From: Arthrobacter sp. Leaf141
GTDB lineage: Bacteria > Actinomycetota > Actinomycetes > Actinomycetales > Micrococcaceae
DNA length: 54,195 nt
Assembly: GCF_001424565.1 (NCBI RefSeq)
Contig: NZ_LMOL01000001.1
Location: 211 to 54,405 of the forward strand
Direction of reading: 5' to 3'
The position numbers and the translations under genes are program-made. How positions within the stretch are numbered: the first letter of the stretch is position 1; each line of letters opens with the position of its first letter. Below are positions 36,532 through 43,998 of the stretch, piece after piece. The notes under the pieces are model-generated. The model ran no database searches, was not told the origin of the DNA, and worked only from the letters and a program-made list of their open reading frames with translations.

Positions 36532-37017
36532 ATGACCAACCGCGCCGACGCCCCGGCTGAGGATGACCTGCTCCTGGAACAGCAATTGTGCTTCGCGCTG
36601 ACAGTTGCCGCCCGGAGTGTGGTGGGGGCCTATAAACCCGTGCTGGAGAAACTGAACCTCACCCACCCGCAGTACCTGGTGATGCTGTGCCTGTGGGAGG
36701 CCAGTCCGCGTACGGTCAGGAACATCAGCGACGCCCTGGCCCAGGAACCCGCCACCATTTCACCGCTCCTGCGGCGGCTTGAGGCCGCCGGACTGATCAC
36801 CCGACGCCGCGCCGACGGCAATGAACGTGCCCTGGCCGTCGACCTCACGCCCGCGGGCGCGGACCTCCGGACCGAAGCGCTCAAGGTCCCGGGCACCATG
36901 ATGGACAGGCTGGGCCTGACCCGCAGCGAGGTGGCCGGCCTGCACGCGTCCATGATGGGCCTCATCGCCGCCACGGCCGGTTCGCCGGAGGCGCGCACCG
37001 CTAGAATTGAACAATGA
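36532..37017 (+). CDS. OhrR-like MarR family redox regulator
   Basis: 161 residues. It aligns by eye with OhrR: 'LEQQLCFALTVAARSVVGAY' carries the N-terminal Cys (residue 19) that senses organic hydroperoxides, followed by 'LTHPQYLVMLCLWE' and the winged helix 'ISDALAQEPATISPLLRRLE'. One of the two Tyr that contact this Cys in Bacillus OhrR appears replaced (Thr in 'FALTVA'), while the other ('GAYKP') remains. GGAGG precedes the ATG. No ohr peroxidase gene is adjacent; neighbours are paralogue B (divergent) and the SSI-like lipoprotein 15 bases downstream. Confidence 0.86.
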   Translation: MTNRADAPAEDDLLLEQQLCFALTVAARSVVGAYKPVLEKLNLTHPQYLVMLCLWEASPRTVRNISDALAQEPATISPLLRRLEAAGLITRRRADGNERALAVDLTPAGADLRTEALKVPGTMMDRLGLTRSEVAGLHASMMGLIAATAGSPEARTARIEQ

Positions 37018-37032
37018 CGGAAGTACCTGCAG

Positions 37033-37611
37033 ATGCGTAGCGCGCGGTGGCACCTGGCACTCTTTGTGCTGGCGGCGGGCCTGCTGGCGTCCTGCTCCGG
37101 CGCTCCTGGCACGGTCGCCCCATCGTCAGCTCCTGCCGCCTCAGCCTCAGCCTCAGCCTCAGCCTCAGCCTCAGCCTCAGCAGACCCTGACCCGCTGCCT
37201 GATCCCGGGAGCACAGTACCTGCACCCTCGCCGGAAGCCAGCCCGCCGCCGTCGGCCGGCCCAGGGCAGGGCGACGCGGAACTTGCCATTTCCGTGGTTC
37301 CTGACGTGGGCCAGGAACCCGTGAACTACACCCTGGTGTGCCGGGCGGGAGTTCCGGCCGCCGAGAGCAGCCATCCCACTGCCCAGGCCGCCTGCGCCGC
37401 GTTGAAGGCCAACGCGGCGCTGCTCAGTCCGCCGAAACCCACGGCCGCGGTGGGCTGCACCCAAGAGTATGGCGGCCCCCAGAAGGCCACCGTGACCGGG
37501 GTGGTGGACGGCGTGCCCGTTGACACCGCTTTCAGCCGCAACGACGGCTGCGCCATTGGCGCCTGGAACGCCGCCCGCAGCATCCTGGGTCCAGCCGGTG
37601 GAGCAGTTTAG
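37033..37611 (+). CDS. Lipoprotein with subtilisin-inhibitor (SSI)-like domain
   Basis: 192 residues. The signal peptide ends in lipobox Leu-Ala-Ser-Cys (Cys21). A disordered Ser/Ala then Pro linker runs to about residue 80. The C-terminal 110 residues match the SSI-like fold by pattern: strand 'NYTLVCRAG', helix 'AQAACAALKANAALL', 'GCTQEYGGPQKATVTGVVDG' and 'NDGCAIGAWNAARSIL', with four Cys placed to form the two SSI disulfides. In Streptomyces SSI the reactive bond lies two residues after the third Cys; here that site reads Cys-Thr-Gln-Glu. It is first of three overlapping genes that converge on a subtilase. Confidence 0.78.
   Translation: MRSARWHLALFVLAAGLLASCSGAPGTVAPSSAPAASASASASASASASADPDPLPDPGSTVPAPSPEASPPPSAGPGQGDAELAISVVPDVGQEPVNYTLVCRAGVPAAESSHPTAQAACAALKANAALLSPPKPTAAVGCTQEYGGPQKATVTGVVDGVPVDTAFSRNDGCAIGAWNAARSILGPAGGAV
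37141..37180. repeat. (TCAGCC)n hexanucleotide repeat
   Basis: Six full TCAGCC units plus TCAG encode Ser-Ala repeats in the linker of the SSI-like lipoprotein. Slippage would change linker length without shifting the frame. Confidence 0.85.
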
Positions 37612-38545
37612 CGTCCTGGCGCCGGACCAATGGCAGGCGCTGGAGCGCGCCCACCAGGACCGCGTCAGCCGCTACGCCGATCCCTACCTTGCCCGCCGGT
37701 CCGCGGGCCGGAAGCATCCCGTGGAGGACTTCCTTTTCACTTATTACACCCAGAAGCCGGGCCAGCTGCGCCGCTGGCATCCCGGCGCGGGCACCGTGCT
37801 GCTCGGCCCACCGGCTGCTGCCCGCAGCAGCTGGAAGCATTACCGGACGCTTGACAACGGCGAACTCGCCGGGCTGGGGCTTGCCGCCGGAACCAGCGCT
37901 GTCACCATGGACCGGGCCGCCTTCCTGGCCGACCGCAGGGACGCTGTGGTGTTCGCGGACGTCATCCTGCGGGGCACCGCTGCCCGGCCCGCCCAGTTCG
38001 GCTGCTTCGGCCTGCATGAATGGGCGATGGTGTACCACCAGGACAGGTTTGACCTGCGCCACGAATACCTGCAGCTCCGGCTCGGCTCCGAGGGTACGGA
38101 CAAGGTGGTGGAGGACAACCGGATCCGCTGCACGCACTTTGACGCGTTCCGGTTCTACACCCCTGATGCCACGCCGCTCAACGAGCTCGAACCGACCCGG
38201 GAAAACCAGCGGCAGCTGGAACAGCCCGGCTGCTTGCACGCCAACATGGACCTCTACAAATGGGCGTACAAGCTGACGCCGGCGTTGCCCAGCGAGCTGG
38301 TCATGGACTGCTTTGAGCTGTCCTGGCGGGTGCGGGCCATGGACATGAAGGCTTCCCCATACGATCTGGCCGAGTGGGGCTACCCGCCCATCCGGATCGA
38401 AACACCTGACGGCAAGGCGGACTACGTGGCCCGGCAGCGCGCTTTTGCCCAGGAGGCAGCTGTCCTCCGCAGCAGGCTGACTGCCGCCCTCCACACGGCA
38501 ACGGCCGTCGAGGAAAGGGACGTTGACCATGCCCGCACCGCTTGA
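37598..38545 (+). CDS. Conserved actinobacterial protein labelled 3-methyladenine DNA glycosylase
   Basis: 315 residues from a GTG that overlaps the preceding gene by 14 bases. It is a large, highly conserved soluble protein: 'KHPVEDFLFTYYTQKPGQLR', 'RWHPGAGTVL', 'CFGLHEWAMVYH', 'DNRIRCTHFDAFRFYTP', 'QPGCLHANMDLYKWAYKL' and 'LSWRVRAMDMKASPYDL'. Many invariant His, Arg, Asp and aromatic residues suggest an enzyme. I recall relatives annotated as 3-methyladenine DNA glycosylase, but no AlkA-type helix-hairpin-helix or MPG motif is visible and I know of no proof of that activity. The last gene overlaps its end by 17 bases, so all three are coupled. Confidence 0.75.
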   Translation: MEQFSVLAPDQWQALERAHQDRVSRYADPYLARRSAGRKHPVEDFLFTYYTQKPGQLRRWHPGAGTVLLGPPAAARSSWKHYRTLDNGELAGLGLAAGTSAVTMDRAAFLADRRDAVVFADVILRGTAARPAQFGCFGLHEWAMVYHQDRFDLRHEYLQLRLGSEGTDKVVEDNRIRCTHFDAFRFYTPDATPLNELEPTRENQRQLEQPGCLHANMDLYKWAYKLTPALPSELVMDCFELSWRVRAMDMKASPYDLAEWGYPPIRIETPDGKADYVARQRAFAQEAAVLRSRLTAALHTATAVEERDVDHARTA

Positions 38546-38876
38546 GCTTCGTTTGGCCATCCGCCTCAGTGACACCCCTGACGGCCCGCACCATGACTTC
38601 TCTCTGGTGGCCAGCGAGGGAGTGCTGGCCGACGGCTCCACCGTCCCGGATCCGCAGGCAGCCCTCGCGGCGGTGCTCCGGTACGGCGAAGGTATTTTCT
38701 TTCCCAAGCCGGGACCGCCCAGGATCTGCACCCAGCAGTACGGCGGCCCACAGCGGGCCGTTATCACCGGCACGTTCGGGGGCCGGCAGGTCCACACCGA
38801 GCTCTCCCTGACGGACGGCTGCGAAATTGCGCGGTGGCGGGCCCTGGCGCCCCTGCTGGGCGGAACCGCCACCTAA
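38529..38876 (+). CDS. SSI-like domain protein without signal peptide
   Basis: 115 residues (a TTG at 38523 could add two). It is essentially one SSI-like domain: 'LELRLAIRLSD', 'FSLVASEG', 'ICTQQYGGPQRAVITGTFGG' and 'TDGCEIARWRALAPLLGG'. It is homologous to the C-terminal domain of the lipoprotein at 37033. The export signal is missing and the first Cys pair is replaced (Ala in 'FSLVASEG', Ala/Leu in the helix), leaving the second pair. It is therefore predicted to be cytoplasmic, which is unusual for this protease-inhibitor fold. It overlaps the upstream gene by 17 bases and converges on the subtilase. Confidence 0.76.
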   Translation: MPAPLELRLAIRLSDTPDGPHHDFSLVASEGVLADGSTVPDPQAALAAVLRYGEGIFFPKPGPPRICTQQYGGPQRAVITGTFGGRQVHTELSLTDGCEIARWRALAPLLGGTAT

Positions 38877-38910
38877 CCTCCGCCGAATCTCCCCGCCTTC
38901 GAGGGAACAG

Positions 38911-38947
38911 CAACGGCGCACCGCTTGGAAAATGCGGCGCGCCGTTG
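38911..38947. terminator. Hairpin between convergent SSI-like gene and subtilase
   Basis: CAACGGCGC and GCGCCGTTG pair perfectly with inner CCGC/GCGG. Flanking CCCC..CTTCG/CGAAG..GGGG extends the stem. It probably ends transcripts from both sides. Confidence 0.6.
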
Positions 38948-38990
38948 GTGTTCACTGGCGAAGCTGGGGAATTTCAGCGGTCAGTGCCGC

Positions 38991-41900
38991 CTACACCCCC
39001 AGGTCTGCGTTGCCGGAGTTCTCCGGCAGCTCCTGCTTCTTCTTCTCCTTTTTGACCTTGTCCTTTTTGTCCTTCTTGGACGGGTCCGTCTGCTCGTCGT
39101 CAGGGACGACAACCGGCGCACCCGGGGTAACCACCACGGAAACGAAGGTGGGTTGGGCGCCGCCGGAGTAGTTCACGCGGCCGATGTAGGAACCCGGTGC
39201 CAGGTTCTTCCAGTCCAGCGTCACCTCACCGGCGGAACCGTTGGCCAGCCGGAGCGGGTTGGGGCTCACCGTTGCGTTACCCACGTTGGCGCCCAGCACC
39301 GCAGCGTCCAGGGAAGCCTTGGTGGGCTGCCCGTTGGGGCTTGCATAGAGATTGGCGAACATGGTGTAGACACCTGCCGGCGGGTTGACGACGGACACGG
39401 ACTCGCTGGCGGACACCGTCTGGGCGGCAAGCTGCCGTCCGTCCGGGGCGAAGACCAGCAGGTCGAAGTCAGCGGTCTCGTCCGATGAGAATACGGAGAA
39501 CTTGGCCAGCGGAGACCCTGCAGCCACAGTAACCTGCTTCACGGCGTTGGCCGGGTTGTTGGCCAGGGCCAGCGGGCCGGGGACCAGTTCAATGGCGGTG
39601 GAGTCCGCCTTGGACAGCCCATCCACGGTCATGCTGATCGGCGCGTTGGTGCCGGACACCACGGGGATCTTCCCCTGTCCGTTGCCACCCACCGAGCTGA
39701 AGGCGGCGTTGGCCGGGGCCACTGCCGACTGCGGCCGGACGGCCACCGGGGATGCGACGTTCTTGCCGGCGCCCTGCCACACCAGGCTGCCCATGGCGAA
39801 CTGGCCGGTGGGTGCTGAGGTGTTTTCGAACTTGACCTTGAACGTCCGCTTTTCGCCGGCGGCGCTGAAGTTCAGGATCGACGGCGTGACGGTCACCTTG
39901 ACGCCCGGCACATTGGCTTGCGCCCGGTAGAGGCCCGGGGTCAGGGCGGTGACGGTCCGGGTCACTTCGGTTTTGCCGGTCAGTGCGCCGAGGGCGAAGG
40001 ATGCCACGTTCATGTCCCGCGGAGCGGTGCTCCCCAGGTCCGGGATGCCCAGGTCGAGGCCTGTGCCCTGGATGAACTTGAGGTAGTCGTTTTCGTTGGC
40101 GTCGTACACCAGGCCCGGATCGAGGACCTTGGCCACGGAGACCTGGCCGGCGCCGGTGGCGAAGACGTCAGTGTTTTTGCTGCCGTCCGCGTTCTTGACG
40201 TCAGCGGCCGTGGTCATCATTGCCGACTTCACGGTGGCCGGTGACCAGGTGGGGTTCTTGGCCAGGACCAAGGCACCGAAACCGGCCACATGCGGGGCGG
40301 CCATTGAGGTGCCGGACATCATGCCAAACTGGGCGCCGCCTTCGGCGATGGGTGAAACGCCAGCCAGGACAGCGACGCCGGGAGCGGCAACGTCAGGCTT
40401 GAGCAGATCCGAACCGGTGGCCAGCAGCGGTCCGCGTGAGGAGAACCCGGCGATCTGCGGCTGGGGTGCCTGCGGCAGTCCGGTGGTGTCCTTATTAACC
40501 AGGGCCGCCGTGATCTCCGGATTGGCCGCCAGCTTGTCCTTGATCTGCTGGGTTGCCGGCGGGTTCACGTGCACGGTGGGTACTGCGTGCTGGTCCACGT
40601 CCTCGGAGGATGTAGTGACGTTGACCAGGATCATGCCCACACCACCCGCACGCTTGACCTCGGAGCTCTTGGCGACGCGGTCCACTACCCCGCGGTCGCA
40701 GACCACAATCCGGCCCGTCGCTTTGGCGGGGTCCAGGGTGTTGGGTCCGCACAGTTCCGGGCTGGCTGCGCCTGCGGCAGCAGCGTTGGCGGCCAGGACC
40801 AGCCGGCTGGCCGGGACGTTGTTGGCCATCAGGCTGGCGCCGCGGAACTTGGTGCCGTCGGCGAATTCGACGGTTCCCTGCAGCTCAGTGGAGAAGGAGC
40901 TTGCGGCGACTGTGGTGAGCCACGGAGCACCGTGGTTCACGGTGCTGGCCGTGGGGCCGGAGTTGCCTGCGGAGGCAGAGACGAACACGCCGGCCGAGGC
41001 TGCCGAGAGGAACGCCAGCGCCACCGGGTCGGTGGTTGTGGAGGTGCTGCCGGAGATGGAGTAGTTCAATACATCCACGCCGTCCAGGATCGCCTGGTTG
41101 ATGGCGGCCACGGAAGCGGAGCTGTAGCAGCCGCCCGTGTTGGGATCCGTGTCTTCCCAGCAGACCTTGTAGATGGACAGCTTGGCGGCAGGGGCCACGC
41201 CGCCGGTGATGCCCATGTCGCGGGCTCCCAGGTTGGCCCGGACATTGGCGTTGCCGGCCGCAGTGCTGGCGGTGTGGGTGCCGTGGCTTCCCACGTCAAC
41301 GGGCGACAGGACTTCTTCAGGTGCTCGGTCCTCGACCGGGACGTAGGCCTTGAAGTCGTCAGCGAAGTAGCGGGCGCTCAGGACCTTGGAGTTGCAGGCG
41401 CTGCCGTCAAAGTCAGCGCCGGTGCCCTCACCCTTTTGGCACTCGCCAACGAACGTGTCGCCGTCGGACTTCAGCATGGCGATGTTGCCCTCGCCGTTGC
41501 GGTAGGGAACCCCGACGACGGGTGCGCCCTCGAGCGGCTTGACGTCGGCGCCCGCGAAGAAGGGGTTGGAGGGCGTGTAGCCGGAGTCGATGACACCGAC
41601 CACCACGCCCTTGCCGGCGTTGTCCGTACCGCCGAATGACGTGTTCCAGATGCCCTGCGGACCGGACAGCTGGAGGAAGTCGGTGGTGGAGTAGTCAGGG
41701 GCGTTTTCGGTGTCCGGTGCCACCATCAGGACTTTGGGGTCCTTGGCCAGGTTCAGCGCCTGATCCGCGGACAGGTCGGCGGTGAACCCGTTGATGGCCG
41801 CGGTGAACGTGCGCTTGATCTGGACGCTTTCGTCCTTGGCCACTTCCTTCTGCCGGGTTTCCAGGTGCTGCTGGTACCGCTGGACCTCGGGCTTGGAAGC

Positions 41901-42182
41901 GTCCAGCTTTTTGCCGGTCTGGGGCTTGGTTGCGCTGAGCCCGTCGGTGCCGCCATCGTAGGTGGCCGCCGGCTTTTCGGCCAGCACTACGATGTACCGG
42001 CCCGCCTGGTAGTCCTTCGGGTCAACGTTTTTCTGCTGGACGGACGGGACCTGTCCCGCGCCGGGGGCCGCGGTGGCCGGCATGACGGCTACTGATGTGA
42101 GGAGTAATGGAATGCCGATGGAGAGCGCCGCCGCCCTCCGGACCCCTGGGCTTCGAAGGAAGCTCTTGCCTGCTGATTTCAC
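38991..42182 (-). CDS. Large secreted S8 subtilase
   Basis: 1063 residues with GTG start (GGAAAGG SD). Signal peptide 1-39; I9-type propeptide near 61-165 ('YIVVLAEKPAA', 'GFTADLSADQALNLA'); S8 domain with Asp199 ('GVIDSGYTP'), His300 ('GSHGTHTA') and Ser626 ('GTSMAAPHVAGF'), interrupted by a protease-associated (PA) domain near 430-560. After residue 700 come fibronectin-like domains and a Lys-rich tail ('KKDKKDKVKKEKKK'). It resembles plant-type/cucumisin-like bacterial subtilases that digest extracellular protein. SSI-like genes converge on it, suggesting a protease/inhibitor pair. The upstream region is AT-rich with tandem repeats, implying regulated transcription. Confidence 0.94.
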   Translation of the reverse strand: MKSAGKSFLRSPGVRRAAALSIGIPLLLTSVAVMPATAAPGAGQVPSVQQKNVDPKDYQAGRYIVVLAEKPAATYDGGTDGLSATKPQTGKKLDASKPEVQRYQQHLETRQKEVAKDESVQIKRTFTAAINGFTADLSADQALNLAKDPKVLMVAPDTENAPDYSTTDFLQLSGPQGIWNTSFGGTDNAGKGVVVGVIDSGYTPSNPFFAGADVKPLEGAPVVGVPYRNGEGNIAMLKSDGDTFVGECQKGEGTGADFDGSACNSKVLSARYFADDFKAYVPVEDRAPEEVLSPVDVGSHGTHTASTAAGNANVRANLGARDMGITGGVAPAAKLSIYKVCWEDTDPNTGGCYSSASVAAINQAILDGVDVLNYSISGSTSTTTDPVALAFLSAASAGVFVSASAGNSGPTASTVNHGAPWLTTVAASSFSTELQGTVEFADGTKFRGASLMANNVPASRLVLAANAAAAGAASPELCGPNTLDPAKATGRIVVCDRGVVDRVAKSSEVKRAGGVGMILVNVTTSSEDVDQHAVPTVHVNPPATQQIKDKLAANPEITAALVNKDTTGLPQAPQPQIAGFSSRGPLLATGSDLLKPDVAAPGVAVLAGVSPIAEGGAQFGMMSGTSMAAPHVAGFGALVLAKNPTWSPATVKSAMMTTAADVKNADGSKNTDVFATGAGQVSVAKVLDPGLVYDANENDYLKFIQGTGLDLGIPDLGSTAPRDMNVASFALGALTGKTEVTRTVTALTPGLYRAQANVPGVKVTVTPSILNFSAAGEKRTFKVKFENTSAPTGQFAMGSLVWQGAGKNVASPVAVRPQSAVAPANAAFSSVGGNGQGKIPVVSGTNAPISMTVDGLSKADSTAIELVPGPLALANNPANAVKQVTVAAGSPLAKFSVFSSDETADFDLLVFAPDGRQLAAQTVSASESVSVVNPPAGVYTMFANLYASPNGQPTKASLDAAVLGANVGNATVSPNPLRLANGSAGEVTLDWKNLAPGSYIGRVNYSGGAQPTFVSVVVTPGAPVVVPDDEQTDPSKKDKKDKVKKEKKKQELPENSGNADLGV

Positions 42183-42533
42183 GGGTGGTTTGAACCTTTC
42201 CTAAAGGAACGCTCCCGGCGGTGCCGGGCACACGAAGCCAGCCTGACGATGTGACAGATTTTGTCGGCCTTTTCCCGAGGCTGGCCGAACTCACACTACA
42301 GACTGAGAGCTAAATATGACATAGGTAACACGCAAGATTCATACGGTGTCACGTGAATTTACACAGCCTTTACACAGCCGGCGGGCGTAGTCTCCTGCGG
42401 CGGGCACGGTTGCGGGCCGGAGAGGGGTCAGGGCTTGCATAAGCGGCCGCCGGCATACGCCGGGCAGGCCGCGGCCAGCCGGTCCACAGCGTGCCGTGAA
42501 GGCGGGGCCGGGGCCTGATTGCCGGAAGGTGCC
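42183..42533 (-). promoter_or_regulatory. Subtilase upstream region with tandem TTTACACAGCC
   Basis: Two exact 11-bp copies of TTTACACAGCC lie head to tail at 42358-42379. Between them and the gene is a low-GC stretch (42290-42360) unlike the rest of the window, containing GTGACAGATTTTGTC and TGTCACGTGA. A long leader with a GTGCCGGGC hairpin follows. No gene is seen. A regulator-binding site is inferred. Confidence 0.5.
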
Positions 42534-42716
42534 TTAGCGCGGAGTGCGCACCACGTCGCTGATCCATTGGCGGGTCTTCTCGTCAACGGGACCAGCCAGC
42601 CTGCTGTCCCGGGACAGACGGTCCGCTTTGACCTTCTGCAGCACCATCCGTCCCAGCCCGGCAAACACGGCTGCTGCCATCACGGGCAGGAGGAGCGACT
42701 TCGATTTCTCGGCCAT
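42534..42716 (-). CDS. Small single-TM protein
   Basis: 60 residues; AGGA lies 7 bases before the ATG. A hydrophobic helix 'LLLPVMAAAVFAGLGRMVLQ' at about residues 8-27 is followed by a basic, soluble tail ('KVKADRLSRDSRL', 'KTRQWISDVV'). I know no family. It is divergent from the purSQL genes and may be a membrane-anchored small protein. Confidence rests on the SD, length and plausible composition. Confidence 0.55.
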   Translation of the reverse strand: MAEKSKSLLLPVMAAAVFAGLGRMVLQKVKADRLSRDSRLAGPVDEKTRQWISDVVRTPR

Positions 42717-42840
42717 CCAGCCATCCTAATGAAGGCCCTGCAACAACTCCAGACCCAACAGCCGCTGCGCCGGAAACGAGGCGGCCGTCACGGGCCGGCC
42801 GGCGGAAGCAGCCGGATGCGGAACGGGGCGCTGCGGCCGG

Positions 42841-42964
42841 TAGAATAGGTACGCAAGCTCGCGGAGCGCCCGTCCTCACTGTCCATTGCCGGCAGATCCC
42901 ACCTTCGGAACGGCGTGAGACGGCATCACTCCGCTGCGCCCTTACCCAAGCTCACGCACAGGAG
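42841..42964 (+). promoter_or_regulatory. purS promoter and structured leader
   Basis: TAGAAT at 42841-42846 is a good -10 box. The leader of about 120 bases contains GCGTGAG (42913) and CTCACGC (42951) that pair to a hairpin ending three bases before the AGGAG SD. It could influence translation of purS; I recognise no known riboswitch. Confidence 0.5.
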
Positions 42965-42971
42965 TTGCCGG

Positions 42972-43223
42972 ATGCCCCGGATCGTTGTTGACGTCATGCC
43001 CAAGCCCGAGATTCTGGACCCGCAGGGGAAGGCAATCGTAGGCGCCCTCCCCCGGCTGGGCTTCACCAGCTTCAGCTCTGTCCGCCAGGGCAAGCGGTTC
43101 GAACTGACGGTGGACGGCGAGGTGACCGAGGAGATCCTGGCCCAGGCACGCGATGCCGCCGCGACGCTGCTCTCCAACCCCGTTATTGAGGACGTTGTCA
43201 ACGTCGAGGTCGTCGAGGCCTGA
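42972..43223 (+). CDS. purS: Phosphoribosylformylglycinamidine synthase subunit PurS
   Basis: 83 residues, the usual PurS size. It opens '[20 protein letters not shown]' and has '[17 protein letters not shown]', both family hallmarks. PurS bridges PurQ and PurL in the three-part FGAM synthase (step 4 of purine synthesis). The ATG has an AGGAG SD. purQ begins one base after the stop. Confidence 0.96.
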   Translation: MPRIVVDVMPKPEILDPQGKAIVGALPRLGFTSFSSVRQGKRFELTVDGEVTEEILAQARDAAATLLSNPVIEDVVNVEVVEA

Positions 43224-43224
43224 C

Positions 43225-43998
43225 ATGACTGAACTTCCCCTCATCGGCGAAGCCGTCGCCGTCGCAGCGGTGCCGCGCCTGGCAGGCGCCCGGATCGGCG
43301 TCGTCACGTTCCCCGGCACCCTTGATGACCGCGATGCCGCCCGCGCCGTCCGGCTGGCCGGCGGAACCGCCGTCCCGCTGTGGCATGCCGACACCGCCCT
43401 CGGTGACGTGGACGCCGTCGTGATTCCCGGCGGCTTCTCCTACGGCGATTACCTGCGCGCCGGTGCGATCGCCCGGTTCGCGCCGCTGATGTCAAAGATC
43501 ATCGACGCCGCCAACTCCGATGCGAAGCTCCCCGTCCTGGGCATCTGCAACGGCTTCCAGATCCTGACCGAGTCGCACCTGCTGCCCGGTTCCATGATCA
43601 AGAACGACCACCTGAAGTTCCTCTGCCGCGACCAGGTGCTGCGGGTCGAAAACAGCAACACCGCCTGGACGCTTGACTACCAGGCGGGCCAGGAAATCAC
43701 CGTTCCGCTGAAGAACCAAGACGGCCAGTACCTCGCCGATGAAAAGACGCTGGACGCCCTGGAGGCCGAAAACCGCGTGGTGTTCCGCTACGTGGGTTTC
43801 AACCCGAACGGCTCCCGCCGGGACATCGCCGGCATCTCCAACGCGGCCGGCAACGTGGTGGGCCTGATGCCGCACCCGGAGCACGCAGTGGAAACCGGCT
43901 TCGGCCCCGAGTCGCTGGACGGCATCGGCGGCGCGGACACGGACGGGCTGGGCTTCTTTACCTCCGTTTTGACCAAGATTGTGGGAGGCGACAAGTGA
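43225..43998 (+). CDS. purQ: Phosphoribosylformylglycinamidine synthase subunit PurQ (glutaminase)
   Basis: 257 residues. This class I glutamine amidotransferase releases ammonia for PurL. The nucleophile Cys108 is in '[13 protein letters not shown]', the catalytic His/Glu in '[11 protein letters not shown]', and the N-terminal strand is '[20 protein letters not shown]'. The first about 20 residues ('[20 protein letters not shown]') are an extension compared with many PurQ. The ATG lies one base after purS, so translation is coupled; the end overlaps purL by 4 bases. Confidence 0.96.
   Translation: MTELPLIGEAVAVAAVPRLAGARIGVVTFPGTLDDRDAARAVRLAGGTAVPLWHADTALGDVDAVVIPGGFSYGDYLRAGAIARFAPLMSKIIDAANSDAKLPVLGICNGFQILTESHLLPGSMIKNDHLKFLCRDQVLRVENSNTAWTLDYQAGQEITVPLKNQDGQYLADEKTLDALEAENRVVFRYVGFNPNGSRRDIAGISNAAGNVVGLMPHPEHAVETGFGPESLDGIGGADTDGLGFFTSVLTKIVGGDK

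Noticed and set aside
39000..39025. LPENSG near the subtilase C-terminus as a sortase signal
   Set aside because: The motif lacks the Thr-Gly and no hydrophobic helix or basic tail follows; the Lys-rich part precedes it.
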